Source: JBGSUZ01 sp963677505
Lineage (GTDB): Bacteria; Bacillota; Clostridia; Peptostreptococcales; Acidaminobacteraceae
Reading direction: 5' to 3'
Length of the DNA: 64,000 nucleotides
Assembly: GCA_963677505.2 (NCBI GenBank)
Contig: CAXXWB010000014.1
Coordinates: forward strand, 1-64,000
The notes below the pieces were generated by a model. That model saw only the letters and a program-made list of their open reading frames with translations. It was not told the DNA's origin and did not search any database. Of the stretch, positions 53,846 through 61,415 are shown piece by piece. Every line of letters begins with the position of its first letter. Positions within the stretch are counted from its first letter, which is position 1. The position numbers and the translations under genes are program-made.

Positions 53846-53856
53846 GAGGCAAACAC

Positions 53857-54892
53857 ATGAAAATTGCAATAGACGCAATGGGTGGCGATCTTGCCCCTAA
53901 AGAGCCTGTACTGGGCGCTCTTGCCGCACTTGAAAGCATTCAAGGGGATATTGTTCTCATCGGCGATGAAGTAAAAATCAAAGAAATATTGAGTACGCAA
54001 ACTTATGATACCTCAAGAGTATCTATCTATTGTTCATACCACAGAAGTGATCGAAAATGAAGACAAGCCTGTTAAAGCTATTAAGACGAAGAAAGATTCT
54101 TCTATGGTAGTAGGTTTTAAAATGCTTAAAGAAAAAGAAGTAGAGGCTTTTCTTTCTGCAGGCAATACAGGGGCACTTCTTGCAGGGGGTCTGCTCAAAG
54201 TGGGTAGAATCAAAGGCATAGATAGACCTGCTCTTTGTAGTGTTTACCCGACCACAAAAGGCATTGCAGTATTAACAGATGCAGGGGCAAATGCCGACTG
54301 TAAACCTAGAAATTTATACGAATTTGCGGTTATGGGAAGTATTTATGCCAATCGTGTTTTAGGAATAGAAAACCCGAGAGTTGGTCTTGCCAATATTGGT
54401 GTTGAAGAAGGTAAAGGCAATAGCTTGGTTATTGAGTCCTATGGCGTTTTAAAAGAGTCTGAGCTTAACTTTATTGGCAATGCTGAAGTAAGGGATGTTC
54501 CTGCTGGTGTTTGCGATGTTATTGTCTGCGACGGATTTACAGGGAACGTCATATTAAAGGTATCTGAAGGTGTTGCTAAGAGCTTTAGTAGTATGTTAAA
54601 GGAACAAATTATGTCCAGTAAAGTCATGTCGGTAGCAGCCTTGCTCTTAAAACCTGCTTTTGCAGGTTTAAAGAAAAAAATGGACTCAGACGAATATGGT
54701 GGTGCTCCATTCTTAGGGGTAGATGGCATATTGGTTAAGGCTCATGGCAGTTCAAATGCGAAAGCTTTTATGAATGGCATCAAGTATGCTCAAAAGTGTA
54801 TTGATGAAGATATTGTCAACATCATTAAAGCAGAGCTTGGAAAAACTATAATAGAAACTGAATCAGAAGAAGCACAAGAAGTGGAAAAGTAA
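53857..54892 (+). pseudogene. plsX: Phosphate acyltransferase PlsX, broken by a 4-bp tandem duplication
   Basis: PlsX makes acyl phosphate from acyl-ACP, the first step of phosphatidic acid synthesis with PlsY. The N-terminal part MKIAIDAMGGDLAPKEP reads from 53857 and the rest reads in another frame. The break is at TATCTATCTAT (54020-54030). Removing one TATC unit joins TSRVS to IVHTTEVIENEDKPV, aligning with Bacillus PlsX without a gap and giving 343 residues. It may be a sequence error, a slippage mutant, or a phase-variable tract. PlsX is normally important for growth, so decay would be surprising. Confidence 0.85.
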
Positions 54893-54922
54893 ATCAAGTA
54901 TTCGATTAAATCATATTTTTAT

Positions 54923-54974
54923 ACACGGCCAGATAACGGATGATTACCGTATTCTAGCCGTGTTTTTATTTTTT
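54923..54974 (+). terminator. Terminator after plsX
   Basis: The outer stem ACACGGC/GCCGTGT (54923-54929 with 54957-54963) is extended by inner pairings and followed by TTTTATTTTTT. It separates fapR-plsX from the fabH operon. Confidence 0.88.
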
Positions 54975-55004
54975 GAGCCTAGGACAAAGGCAATAAATTA
55001 GAAA

Positions 55005-55056
55005 TTAGTACTTGATAACAATTCAATTATGCCTTATTATTAGTATCAGATAATAA
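55005..55056 (+). promoter_or_regulatory. fabH promoter with two FapR-like operators
   Basis: Two 17-base boxes, TTAGTACTTGATAACAA (55005-55021) and TTAGTATCAGATAATAA (55040-55056), each match the FapR palindrome TTAGTACCTGGTACTAA at about 13 of 17 positions and lie 35 bases apart. A promoter is embedded in them: TTGATA (55013-55018), 16-base spacer, TATTAT (55035-55040). The boxes cover the -35 and -10 elements, as expected for a repressor. Confidence 0.72.
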
Positions 55057-55121
55057 AAACAAATACTAAGAACAAAATTTAAGATCATATACAATTAATC
55101 TGAATGAGGTGAATAAGTTCT

Positions 55122-56102
55122 ATGCGAAAGAGCAGAATCTTAGGTACAGGTAGCGCTATTGCTGAAAAGAAAATAACCAATCATGACTTAGAAAGTATGG
55201 TAGACACCAACGATGAGTGGATTCGAACCAGAACAGGTATTGAAAATAGATATTTTGCAGATGAAGATACTTGTACATCTCATTTGGCATCGAGGGCATC
55301 GCTTAAAGCCTTAGAAGCCGCAGGACTCAAAGCAGAAGATATAGACATGATTATTGTTGCGACAATAACACCAGACATGGCATTGCCAGCGACGGCCTGT
55401 TTAGTCCAAGAACAGATTGGTGCTACAAAGGCGTCGGCTTTTGATTTAGAAGCAGCCTGTTCGGGATTTTTATACGGCATGGCAGTTGCGGATCAGTTTA
55501 TTGCCACCGGTTTCTATGAACATGTTTTAGTCATCGGCGCTGAGGTCCTCAGCAGAATATTAGATATGGAAGATAGAAACACTTGTGTCCTCTTTGGCGA
55601 TGGTGCAGGTGCAGTGGTTATGGGTCCTTCTAAAGATGATAAAGGGATACTCTCCTTTGAGCTTGGCGCAGATGGCTCTGGCGGAAAATTCTTACACATG
55701 CCAGCGGGCGGTTCTAAAATTCCTGCCTCTAAGGAAAGTGTGGAAAATAGACTGCACTATGTAAAAATGGAAGGATCTGATGTTTTCAAGTTTGCTGTAA
55801 GAGCAATGGAGAGTTCGTCAATCGCATCTATCAATAAAGCTGGTCTTAAAATTGAAGATGTGAACTATATGGTGCCTCATCAAGCGAATATCAGAATCAT
55901 TCAATCGGCAGCTAAAAAACTGAATTTGCCGATGGAACAAGTAAAAGTAAATTTAAATCAGTACGGCAATATGTCCGCAGCTTCTATTCCGGTTGCTTTA
56001 GATGAAGCTGTACGTGAAAATAATATTAAATCAGGCGACAACGTAGTTATGGTTGGTTTTGGCGGAGGTCTTACTTGGGCTTCTTGCGTGATGAAATGGT
56101 AG
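55122..56102 (+). CDS. fabH: Beta-ketoacyl-ACP synthase III FabH
   Basis: FabH condenses acyl-CoA with malonyl-ACP to start each fatty acid. The 326-residue thiolase-fold protein has the catalytic triad Cys113 (EAACSGF), His253 (VPHQANIRI) and Asn283 (YGNMSAAS). The final FGGGLTWAS segment is typical. GAGGTG precedes the ATG. It is the first gene of the fab operon, behind two FapR-like boxes. The usual fabK/fabI neighbour is missing. Confidence 0.97.
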   Translation: MRKSRILGTGSAIAEKKITNHDLESMVDTNDEWIRTRTGIENRYFADEDTCTSHLASRASLKALEAAGLKAEDIDMIIVATITPDMALPATACLVQEQIGATKASAFDLEAACSGFLYGMAVADQFIATGFYEHVLVIGAEVLSRILDMEDRNTCVLFGDGAGAVVMGPSKDDKGILSFELGADGSGGKFLHMPAGGSKIPASKESVENRLHYVKMEGSDVFKFAVRAMESSSIASINKAGLKIEDVNYMVPHQANIRIIQSAAKKLNLPMEQVKVNLNQYGNMSAASIPVALDEAVRENNIKSGDNVVMVGFGGGLTWASCVMKW

Positions 56103-56112
56103 AGGTGAAAAT

Positions 56113-57063
56113 ATGAGTAAAATTGCAGTTGTATTTCCAGGACAAGGTGCACAGCATATAGGCATGGGAAGAACGTTTTACGATTATAATCAGGCAGGCA
56201 AGTCTATCTTTGAATCGGCTAGTAAAGCCTTGGGTAAAGACATGGCAGAATTGTGTTTCTTTGGCGACGAAGAAACTCTCAGAATGACTGAAAATACTCA
56301 ACCTAGTATTTTGACTGTAAGCTACATGATTTATCAATGTCTTGTAGACTCAGGTCTTAAAGCGGAGGGCTTCTCAGGTCTTTCTCTTGGAGAATTCACA
56401 GCACTTGTGGCTGGCGGTGCCCTTAAATTTGAAGATGCAGTACAAATCGTTAGAGAACGTGGCAGACTCATGCAAGAAGAAGTGCCAGCAGGCAAAGGTG
56501 CTATGGCGGCTATTTTAGGCATGGACAGAGAGCCTATTGAAGAAGTTTGTAAAGAATTGTCTTCTGAAGGTATTGTTTCTGTAGCTAATTACAATTGTCC
56601 TCAACAAATTGTAATTGCAGGGGAAGCCCTTCTGGTTGCTAAAGCAATTGAAAAGCTAAAAGAACGCGGTGCGAAGAAAGCAGTTTTACTGCCTGTTTCA
56701 GCTCCTTTCCATACAAAAATGCTCACAGGAGCAGGTGAAAAGTTAAGAGATGTAATGGCTAAGTATCCAATAAATGTACTAGAAAAAACTGTTTATACCA
56801 ATGTGACTGCAAAAGCTTACACAGAAGAAGATAACATCGCTGAAATGTTGGTAAAACAAGTCAGTGAGTCGGTTCGTTTTGAAGATCAGATTAGAGAGAT
56901 GATTCAAGATGGTTTTGACACTTTCATTGAAGTGGGTCCAGGAAGTACTTTAACAAAATTCATTAAAAAAATATCAAAAGAAGTAAAATTATACAGCATT
57001 GAATCGATAGAAGATGTGGTATCCATCGCTTCTCTGATTGTTGAGGAGGAACAGACAGCATGA
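56113..57063 (+). CDS. fabD: Malonyl-CoA-ACP transacylase FabD
   Basis: FabD loads malonyl groups onto acyl carrier protein. The 316-residue protein starts with FPGQGAQHIGMG and has the nucleophilic Ser91 in GLSLGEF and the catalytic His200 in APFHTK. AGAGGTG precedes the ATG, and its stop overlaps the fabG start by ATGA. Malonyl-CoA, its substrate, is also the FapR inducer. Confidence 0.97.
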   Translation: MSKIAVVFPGQGAQHIGMGRTFYDYNQAGKSIFESASKALGKDMAELCFFGDEETLRMTENTQPSILTVSYMIYQCLVDSGLKAEGFSGLSLGEFTALVAGGALKFEDAVQIVRERGRLMQEEVPAGKGAMAAILGMDREPIEEVCKELSSEGIVSVANYNCPQQIVIAGEALLVAKAIEKLKERGAKKAVLLPVSAPFHTKMLTGAGEKLRDVMAKYPINVLEKTVYTNVTAKAYTEEDNIAEMLVKQVSESVRFEDQIREMIQDGFDTFIEVGPGSTLTKFIKKISKEVKLYSIESIEDVVSIASLIVEEEQTA

Positions 57064-57803
57064 TATTTGCAGGAAAAACAGTATTAGTCACAGGTGGAAG
57101 CCGAGGGATTGGAAAATCAGTCGCATTAGCTTATGGCGCAAATGGTGCAAATGTAGTGGTTAACTACACGTCTAACCCACAAAAAGCGGAAGAAGTAGTT
57201 GCCGAAATTAAAGCCCTTGGGGTGGAAGCTATGGCTATTGCATGCGATGTTTCTGATGACGCTGCAGTAGAAGCTATGGTGGATACCATTGAAAAAGATT
57301 TTCATACCATTGATATATTGGTCAACAATGCTGGTGTTACCCGAGACGGTCTTTTGATTCGTATGAAGGACAGCGATTGGGATCAAGTGATGGATATTAA
57401 CTTAAAAGGCACTTATCTCTGTACCAAGCATGTAGGCAAGAAAATGCTAAAAAGAAAAGCAGGCAATATTGTCAACATCACCTCTGTTGTAGGACTTACA
57501 GGCAATGCAGGTCAATCTAATTACAGTGCTTCAAAGGCAGGGGTTATAGGTTTTACTAAGTCTATTGCTAAAGAATTTGCCGGAAGACAAATTCGGGTCA
57601 ATGCAGTTGCGCCAGGGTTTATTGCAACAGATATGACTGAAAAGCTTTCTCAAGAAGTTATTGAAACTTATAAAAAAGCGATCCCTCTTGGCAGAATGGG
57701 TGACCCAGAAGATGTTGCTAAAGCGGTAATCTTCTTAAGTTCAGACCAGTCTAACTATATGACAGGTCAAATTATTACGGTTGATGGGGGCATGACGCTC
57801 TAA
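57060..57803 (+). CDS. fabG: 3-oxoacyl-ACP reductase FabG
   Basis: FabG reduces 3-ketoacyl-ACP with NADPH. The 247-residue short-chain dehydrogenase has the cofactor loop GGSRGIGKSV, the NNAG segment, and the catalytic Tyr155/Lys159 in YSASK. GTTGAGGAGG within the end of fabD provides the ribosome site. Confidence 0.97.
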   Translation: MIFAGKTVLVTGGSRGIGKSVALAYGANGANVVVNYTSNPQKAEEVVAEIKALGVEAMAIACDVSDDAAVEAMVDTIEKDFHTIDILVNNAGVTRDGLLIRMKDSDWDQVMDINLKGTYLCTKHVGKKMLKRKAGNIVNITSVVGLTGNAGQSNYSASKAGVIGFTKSIAKEFAGRQIRVNAVAPGFIATDMTEKLSQEVIETYKKAIPLGRMGDPEDVAKAVIFLSSDQSNYMTGQIITVDGGMTL

Positions 57804-57891
57804 GCGAAATAACCCTTAACAAGCTGACGATCCCCCAAAGACGACAGCCAATATAAAAAACAATAAAACTAAAAAAGGAATGGTGACTAAG

Positions 57892-58128
57892 ATGTTTGAT
57901 AAAGTGAAGGAAATTGTTATTGATCAATTAGGTTTGGAAGCAGATGTTGTAATTACAGAGCAAACTTCATTAATGGGAGATTTAGAAGCAGATTCATTAG
58001 ATGCTGTTGAAATCATCATGGCATTTGAAGATGAATTCAAAATCGAAATTCCAGATGAAGATGCAGAAAACTTCAAAAATATCGGCGACATTTATAATTA
58101 TATCAAGAGCAGAGTGGAAAATAACTAG
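57892..58128 (+). CDS. acpP: Acyl carrier protein
   Basis: ACP carries growing acyl chains on phosphopantetheine attached to Ser35, seen in LEADSLDAVE. The 78-residue acidic four-helix protein is of standard length. The ATG at 57892 fits the family start MFDKVKEIV; the ATG at 57880 directly abuts the AAAGGA site, so that start is less likely. It lies 88 bases after fabG. Confidence 0.95.
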   Translation: MFDKVKEIVIDQLGLEADVVITEQTSLMGDLEADSLDAVEIIMAFEDEFKIEIPDEDAENFKNIGDIYNYIKSRVENN

Positions 58129-58160
58129 TTTATTCTAGTCATTGAAGTGGAGGTATCGAC

Positions 58161-59399
58161 GTGAAAAAGAGAGTAGTTATAACGGGCATTGGCGCTGTAA
58201 CGCCTATTGGTATTGGCAAGGATGCATTCTGGGACGCGTTAAAAAAAGGCGTTGTAGGTGTAGATTTAATCACGAGCTTTGATACGACAGATTATGTGAC
58301 GAAAATCGCAGCAGAAGTGAAAGATTTTGTACCTGACCAGTTTATGGCCAAAAAAGAAGCGAAGCGTATGGATCGCTACACTCAATTTGCGGTAGCAGCC
58401 TCACAACTGGCTATTGAAGATTCTAAATTAGATCTTGAAAAAATAGATGCAGACCGTTTTGGTGTTGTCATCGGTTCAGGTATTGGTGGACTCTTGACTT
58501 TAGAAGAAGAGCATAAAAAACTTCTTGAAAAAGGTCCTGGAAGAGTTAGTCCTTTTATGATTCCAATGATGATCTCTAATATGGCAACAGGTGTGGTCTC
58601 GATGACATTCAATGCGAAAGGACCAAATTATTCTGTTGTGACCGCTTGTGCTACTGGTACGAACGCAATCGGCGAAGCGTTTAAACTCATTCAACGAGGC
58701 GATGCAGATCTTATGCTGGCAGGTGGAACGGAAGCTTCAATCACACCACTTGGCGTTGCTGGTTTCTGTAGCATGAAAGCCATGAGTACAAGAAACGACG
58801 ATCCAAAGACAGCGTCACGTCCTTTTGACAAAGACAGAGATGGCTTTATCATGGGCGAAGGTTCAGGCGTATTAATCCTTGAATCTCTTGAACATGCTTT
58901 AGAGCGTGGTGCAACGATTTACGGTGAAGTGGTTGGGTTTGGATCGACTGCAGATGCTTATCACATCACTAGCCCTGCTCCAGATGGAGAAGGTGCAGCG
59001 AGATCAATGAAGATGGCTATTAGAGAAGCTGGTATTGATGTAAACAAAATCGGTTATGTCAATGCACATGGCACCTCAACATCTTACAACGATAAATTTG
59101 AGACCATGGCGATTAAATCAGTATTTGGTGAACATGCAAGTGATTTGATGGTATCTTCAACGAAGTCCATGACAGGTCATTTACTTGGTGCTTCAGGTGC
59201 AGTTGAGGCTATAGCTTGTCTATTGGCTCTTCACCAAGGTTTTGTACACGGTACGATGAGTATTCAAACCGTAGATCCGGAGCTAGATCTTAATTATTTA
59301 CCAAACAAAGGTGTTGAAGCTAACATTGACTATGCTATGTCTAACTCTCTTGGTTTTGGCGGACATAATGCAACTTTGGTTTTGGCAAAATACAAGTAG
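58161..59399 (+). CDS. fabF: Beta-ketoacyl-ACP synthase II FabF
   Basis: FabF elongates acyl-ACP by condensation with malonyl-ACP. The 412-residue protein has the nucleophile Cys163 in VTACATG and the two histidine contexts NAHGTST and KSMTGHLLGA. TGGAGGT precedes the GTG start. It ends the fab operon; accB/accC/fabZ/acc genes, which often follow, are not present in the window. Confidence 0.97.
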   Translation: MKKRVVITGIGAVTPIGIGKDAFWDALKKGVVGVDLITSFDTTDYVTKIAAEVKDFVPDQFMAKKEAKRMDRYTQFAVAASQLAIEDSKLDLEKIDADRFGVVIGSGIGGLLTLEEEHKKLLEKGPGRVSPFMIPMMISNMATGVVSMTFNAKGPNYSVVTACATGTNAIGEAFKLIQRGDADLMLAGGTEASITPLGVAGFCSMKAMSTRNDDPKTASRPFDKDRDGFIMGEGSGVLILESLEHALERGATIYGEVVGFGSTADAYHITSPAPDGEGAARSMKMAIREAGIDVNKIGYVNAHGTSTSYNDKFETMAIKSVFGEHASDLMVSSTKSMTGHLLGASGAVEAIACLLALHQGFVHGTMSIQTVDPELDLNYLPNKGVEANIDYAMSNSLGFGGHNATLVLAKYK

Positions 59400-59434
59400 A
59401 TCGTCTTTGTAAGTCTGTAAAAATAAATACAAAT

Positions 59435-59480
59435 AGGTACATGATTACTTTTTGCAAAAAGAGTCATGTACCTTTTCTTT
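59435..59480 (+). terminator. Terminator after fabF
   Basis: The outer stem AGGTACATGA/TCATGTACCT (59435-59444 with 59464-59473) encloses a CTTTTTGCAAAAAG inner hairpin, followed by TTTCTTTTGG. Confidence 0.88.
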
Positions 59481-59645
59481 TGGAATAAGCTTTAAAAGCA
59501 AGTATGGTATACCGAAAAACTCAATTCTCTTGTATTGTAGACGAAAAAAAGATAAAATGTTTTAGTGAAGGGTTTTCTAAATATATTAGAAAATTGATGT
59601 ATTTATAAAGCCTTTCTTAGTCTTGTTGCTAGGAGGTTGACTGTT

Positions 59646-60371
59646 TTGGAATCTATCAATAACTTTGAGAAAAATATTAATTACAATTTCAAAAATCCGG
59701 CGCTACTTAAAGAAGCGCTTACCCATAGTTCTTTTTCAAATGAACGCAAAGAAAATGCCGTTCACAATAATGAGAGACTTGAGTTTTTAGGTGATGCGGT
59801 ACTGAGTATTGTCATCAGCGATTATTTGTTTAAAAATCACACAGACTTGCCCGAGGGGGAGTTGACTAAAATTCGTTCGAAAATCGTATGCGAATCTACC
59901 TTAGGGGAGTGTTCGAGACGGATTGACCTTGGAGAGTACATGTTCTTTGGAAAAGGCGAAGAAATGACAGGTGGTCGTAAAAGAACTTCTATTTTGGCAG
60001 ATGCCTTTGAGGCACTTATTGCTTCAATCTACCTAGATGGTGGTATTGACAACGCAACCCGATTTATTATGACCTTTATGAAAGACTTTATCCATAACGC
60101 CATTAACGGAAAAGTATTCCTAGATTATAAAACACATCTACAAGAAATTGTCCAAATTCGCAAAGACAATAAGATTAAATATGAAATTATTGGAGAAGAA
60201 GGCCCTGATCACTGCAAACTTTTCTATACTCAAGTTAAGCTCAATGATATTGTCATTGGCTATGGTAAGGGTAGAAGTAAAAAAGAAGCAGAACAGGAAG
60301 CTGCAAAAATGGCAATTGCAAAGTTGGAAAGTAACGAAAGAAACAACGATAAAAGGATTGCTCATGCCTAA
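59646..60371 (+). CDS. rnc: Ribonuclease III
   Basis: RNase III cleaves double-stranded RNA, including rRNA precursors. The 241-residue protein has the nuclease signature NNERLEFLGDAVLSIVI near residue 41 and a C-terminal double-stranded RNA-binding domain (about 164-232). The TTG at 59646 has AGGAGG 9 bases upstream; the TTG at 59637 abuts that site. It precedes a radical SAM gene and smc, the conserved rnc-smc neighbourhood. Confidence 0.96.
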   Translation: MESINNFEKNINYNFKNPALLKEALTHSSFSNERKENAVHNNERLEFLGDAVLSIVISDYLFKNHTDLPEGELTKIRSKIVCESTLGECSRRIDLGEYMFFGKGEEMTGGRKRTSILADAFEALIASIYLDGGIDNATRFIMTFMKDFIHNAINGKVFLDYKTHLQEIVQIRKDNKIKYEIIGEEGPDHCKLFYTQVKLNDIVIGYGKGRSKKEAEQEAAKMAIAKLESNERNNDKRIAHA

Positions 60372-61401
60372 TCAAAAAGACTTTAAACAAATGACCATAC
60401 CCATTTTCATTCCACATATGGGTTGTGGTCATTCTTGTACATTCTGCAATCAGCGAATGATTAGCGGTATTCAGCGGGAGCCTAAGTGGTCAGAAGACCA
60501 AGTAAGAGAAATTATTGATACATGGCTATTACGATCTGAACAATATGACCGAGTGGAAATAGGTTTTTTTGGTGGCAGCTTTACAGGTATACCTGCAGAT
60601 TTACAAGAAAAGTATTTGTCTATGGCCGAAACCTATGTAAGGCAGAATTTTGTCCATGGCATTCGCTTGTCAACTAGACCTGATTATTTAGAATCAGATG
60701 TCATTGAAAGACTTAAACGGTATAAAGTAACCATTGTTGAAATAGGCGTACAGTCTTATTCAGACCAAGTATTGAAGGCGGCTAAAAGAGGTCATGATGC
60801 TCTTTGTATACAAAATGCCATTAAGCGGCTTAAAGAAGCCAATTTGGGTTATGGGATTCAATTAATGATTGGTCTTCCAGAGGATACTCGGGATTCTTGG
60901 TGCAAAACAGTGAGACAAGCAATTAAAGATAAACCTGCTTGCATTAGAATTTACCCGACTTTGGTTTTGTCTGACACGGAACTTGCCGATTGGTATAGAG
61001 AAGGTCGTTATGAACCCATTGAATTAAGTACTGCAGTGACCTATGCTGCGGATGCCTATTGGGAGTTTATGAAAGTAGATATACCAATTATTCGCATGGG
61101 ATTACAGGCAAGTGAAGAACTCTCAAATGACGGTAATGTTTTAGCAGGACCCCATCACGATGCTTTTAGGTCTCTTGTTGAAACAGAAATATATAAGAGA
61201 ATAATCAAACGTGAATTGGAAAAGGGACTCGTTGGTAATAGACACTATGTCCGAGTATACTCCAAACACGTTTCGTTTTTTTCAGGGTACAAAAGAAGCA
61301 ACTTAGAATGGCTAAAATCCGTAGGAATTCAAATCCTTAAGATTGAAGGAGATTCTGAAATTGCCCCTTATCAAATCAAGTGGGTGCAAGAATTAAAATA
61401 G
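60364..61401 (+). CDS. Elp3-like radical SAM protein
   Basis: The 345-residue protein has the 4Fe-4S-binding cysteines Cys21, Cys25 and Cys28 in CGHSCTFC and the GFFGGSFTGIP segment of the Elp3/HemN-like radical SAM group. It lacks a visible acetyltransferase domain, so full Elp3 activity is not implied. The ATG at 60364 has AAAGGA 8 bases upstream and overlaps the end of rnc by 8 bases. A gene of this kind between rnc and smc is common in Clostridia. Its reaction is unknown. Confidence 0.88.
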   Translation: MPNQKDFKQMTIPIFIPHMGCGHSCTFCNQRMISGIQREPKWSEDQVREIIDTWLLRSEQYDRVEIGFFGGSFTGIPADLQEKYLSMAETYVRQNFVHGIRLSTRPDYLESDVIERLKRYKVTIVEIGVQSYSDQVLKAAKRGHDALCIQNAIKRLKEANLGYGIQLMIGLPEDTRDSWCKTVRQAIKDKPACIRIYPTLVLSDTELADWYREGRYEPIELSTAVTYAADAYWEFMKVDIPIIRMGLQASEELSNDGNVLAGPHHDAFRSLVETEIYKRIIKRELEKGLVGNRHYVRVYSKHVSFFSGYKRSNLEWLKSVGIQILKIEGDSEIAPYQIKWVQELK

Positions 61402-61415
61402 GCAGAGGTGGAGTA

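Noticed and set aside
60148..60363. Long N-terminal extension of the radical SAM gene
   Set aside because: It lies out of frame inside the double-stranded RNA-binding domain of rnc. The ATG at 60364 has a proper ribosome site and the motifs follow closely.
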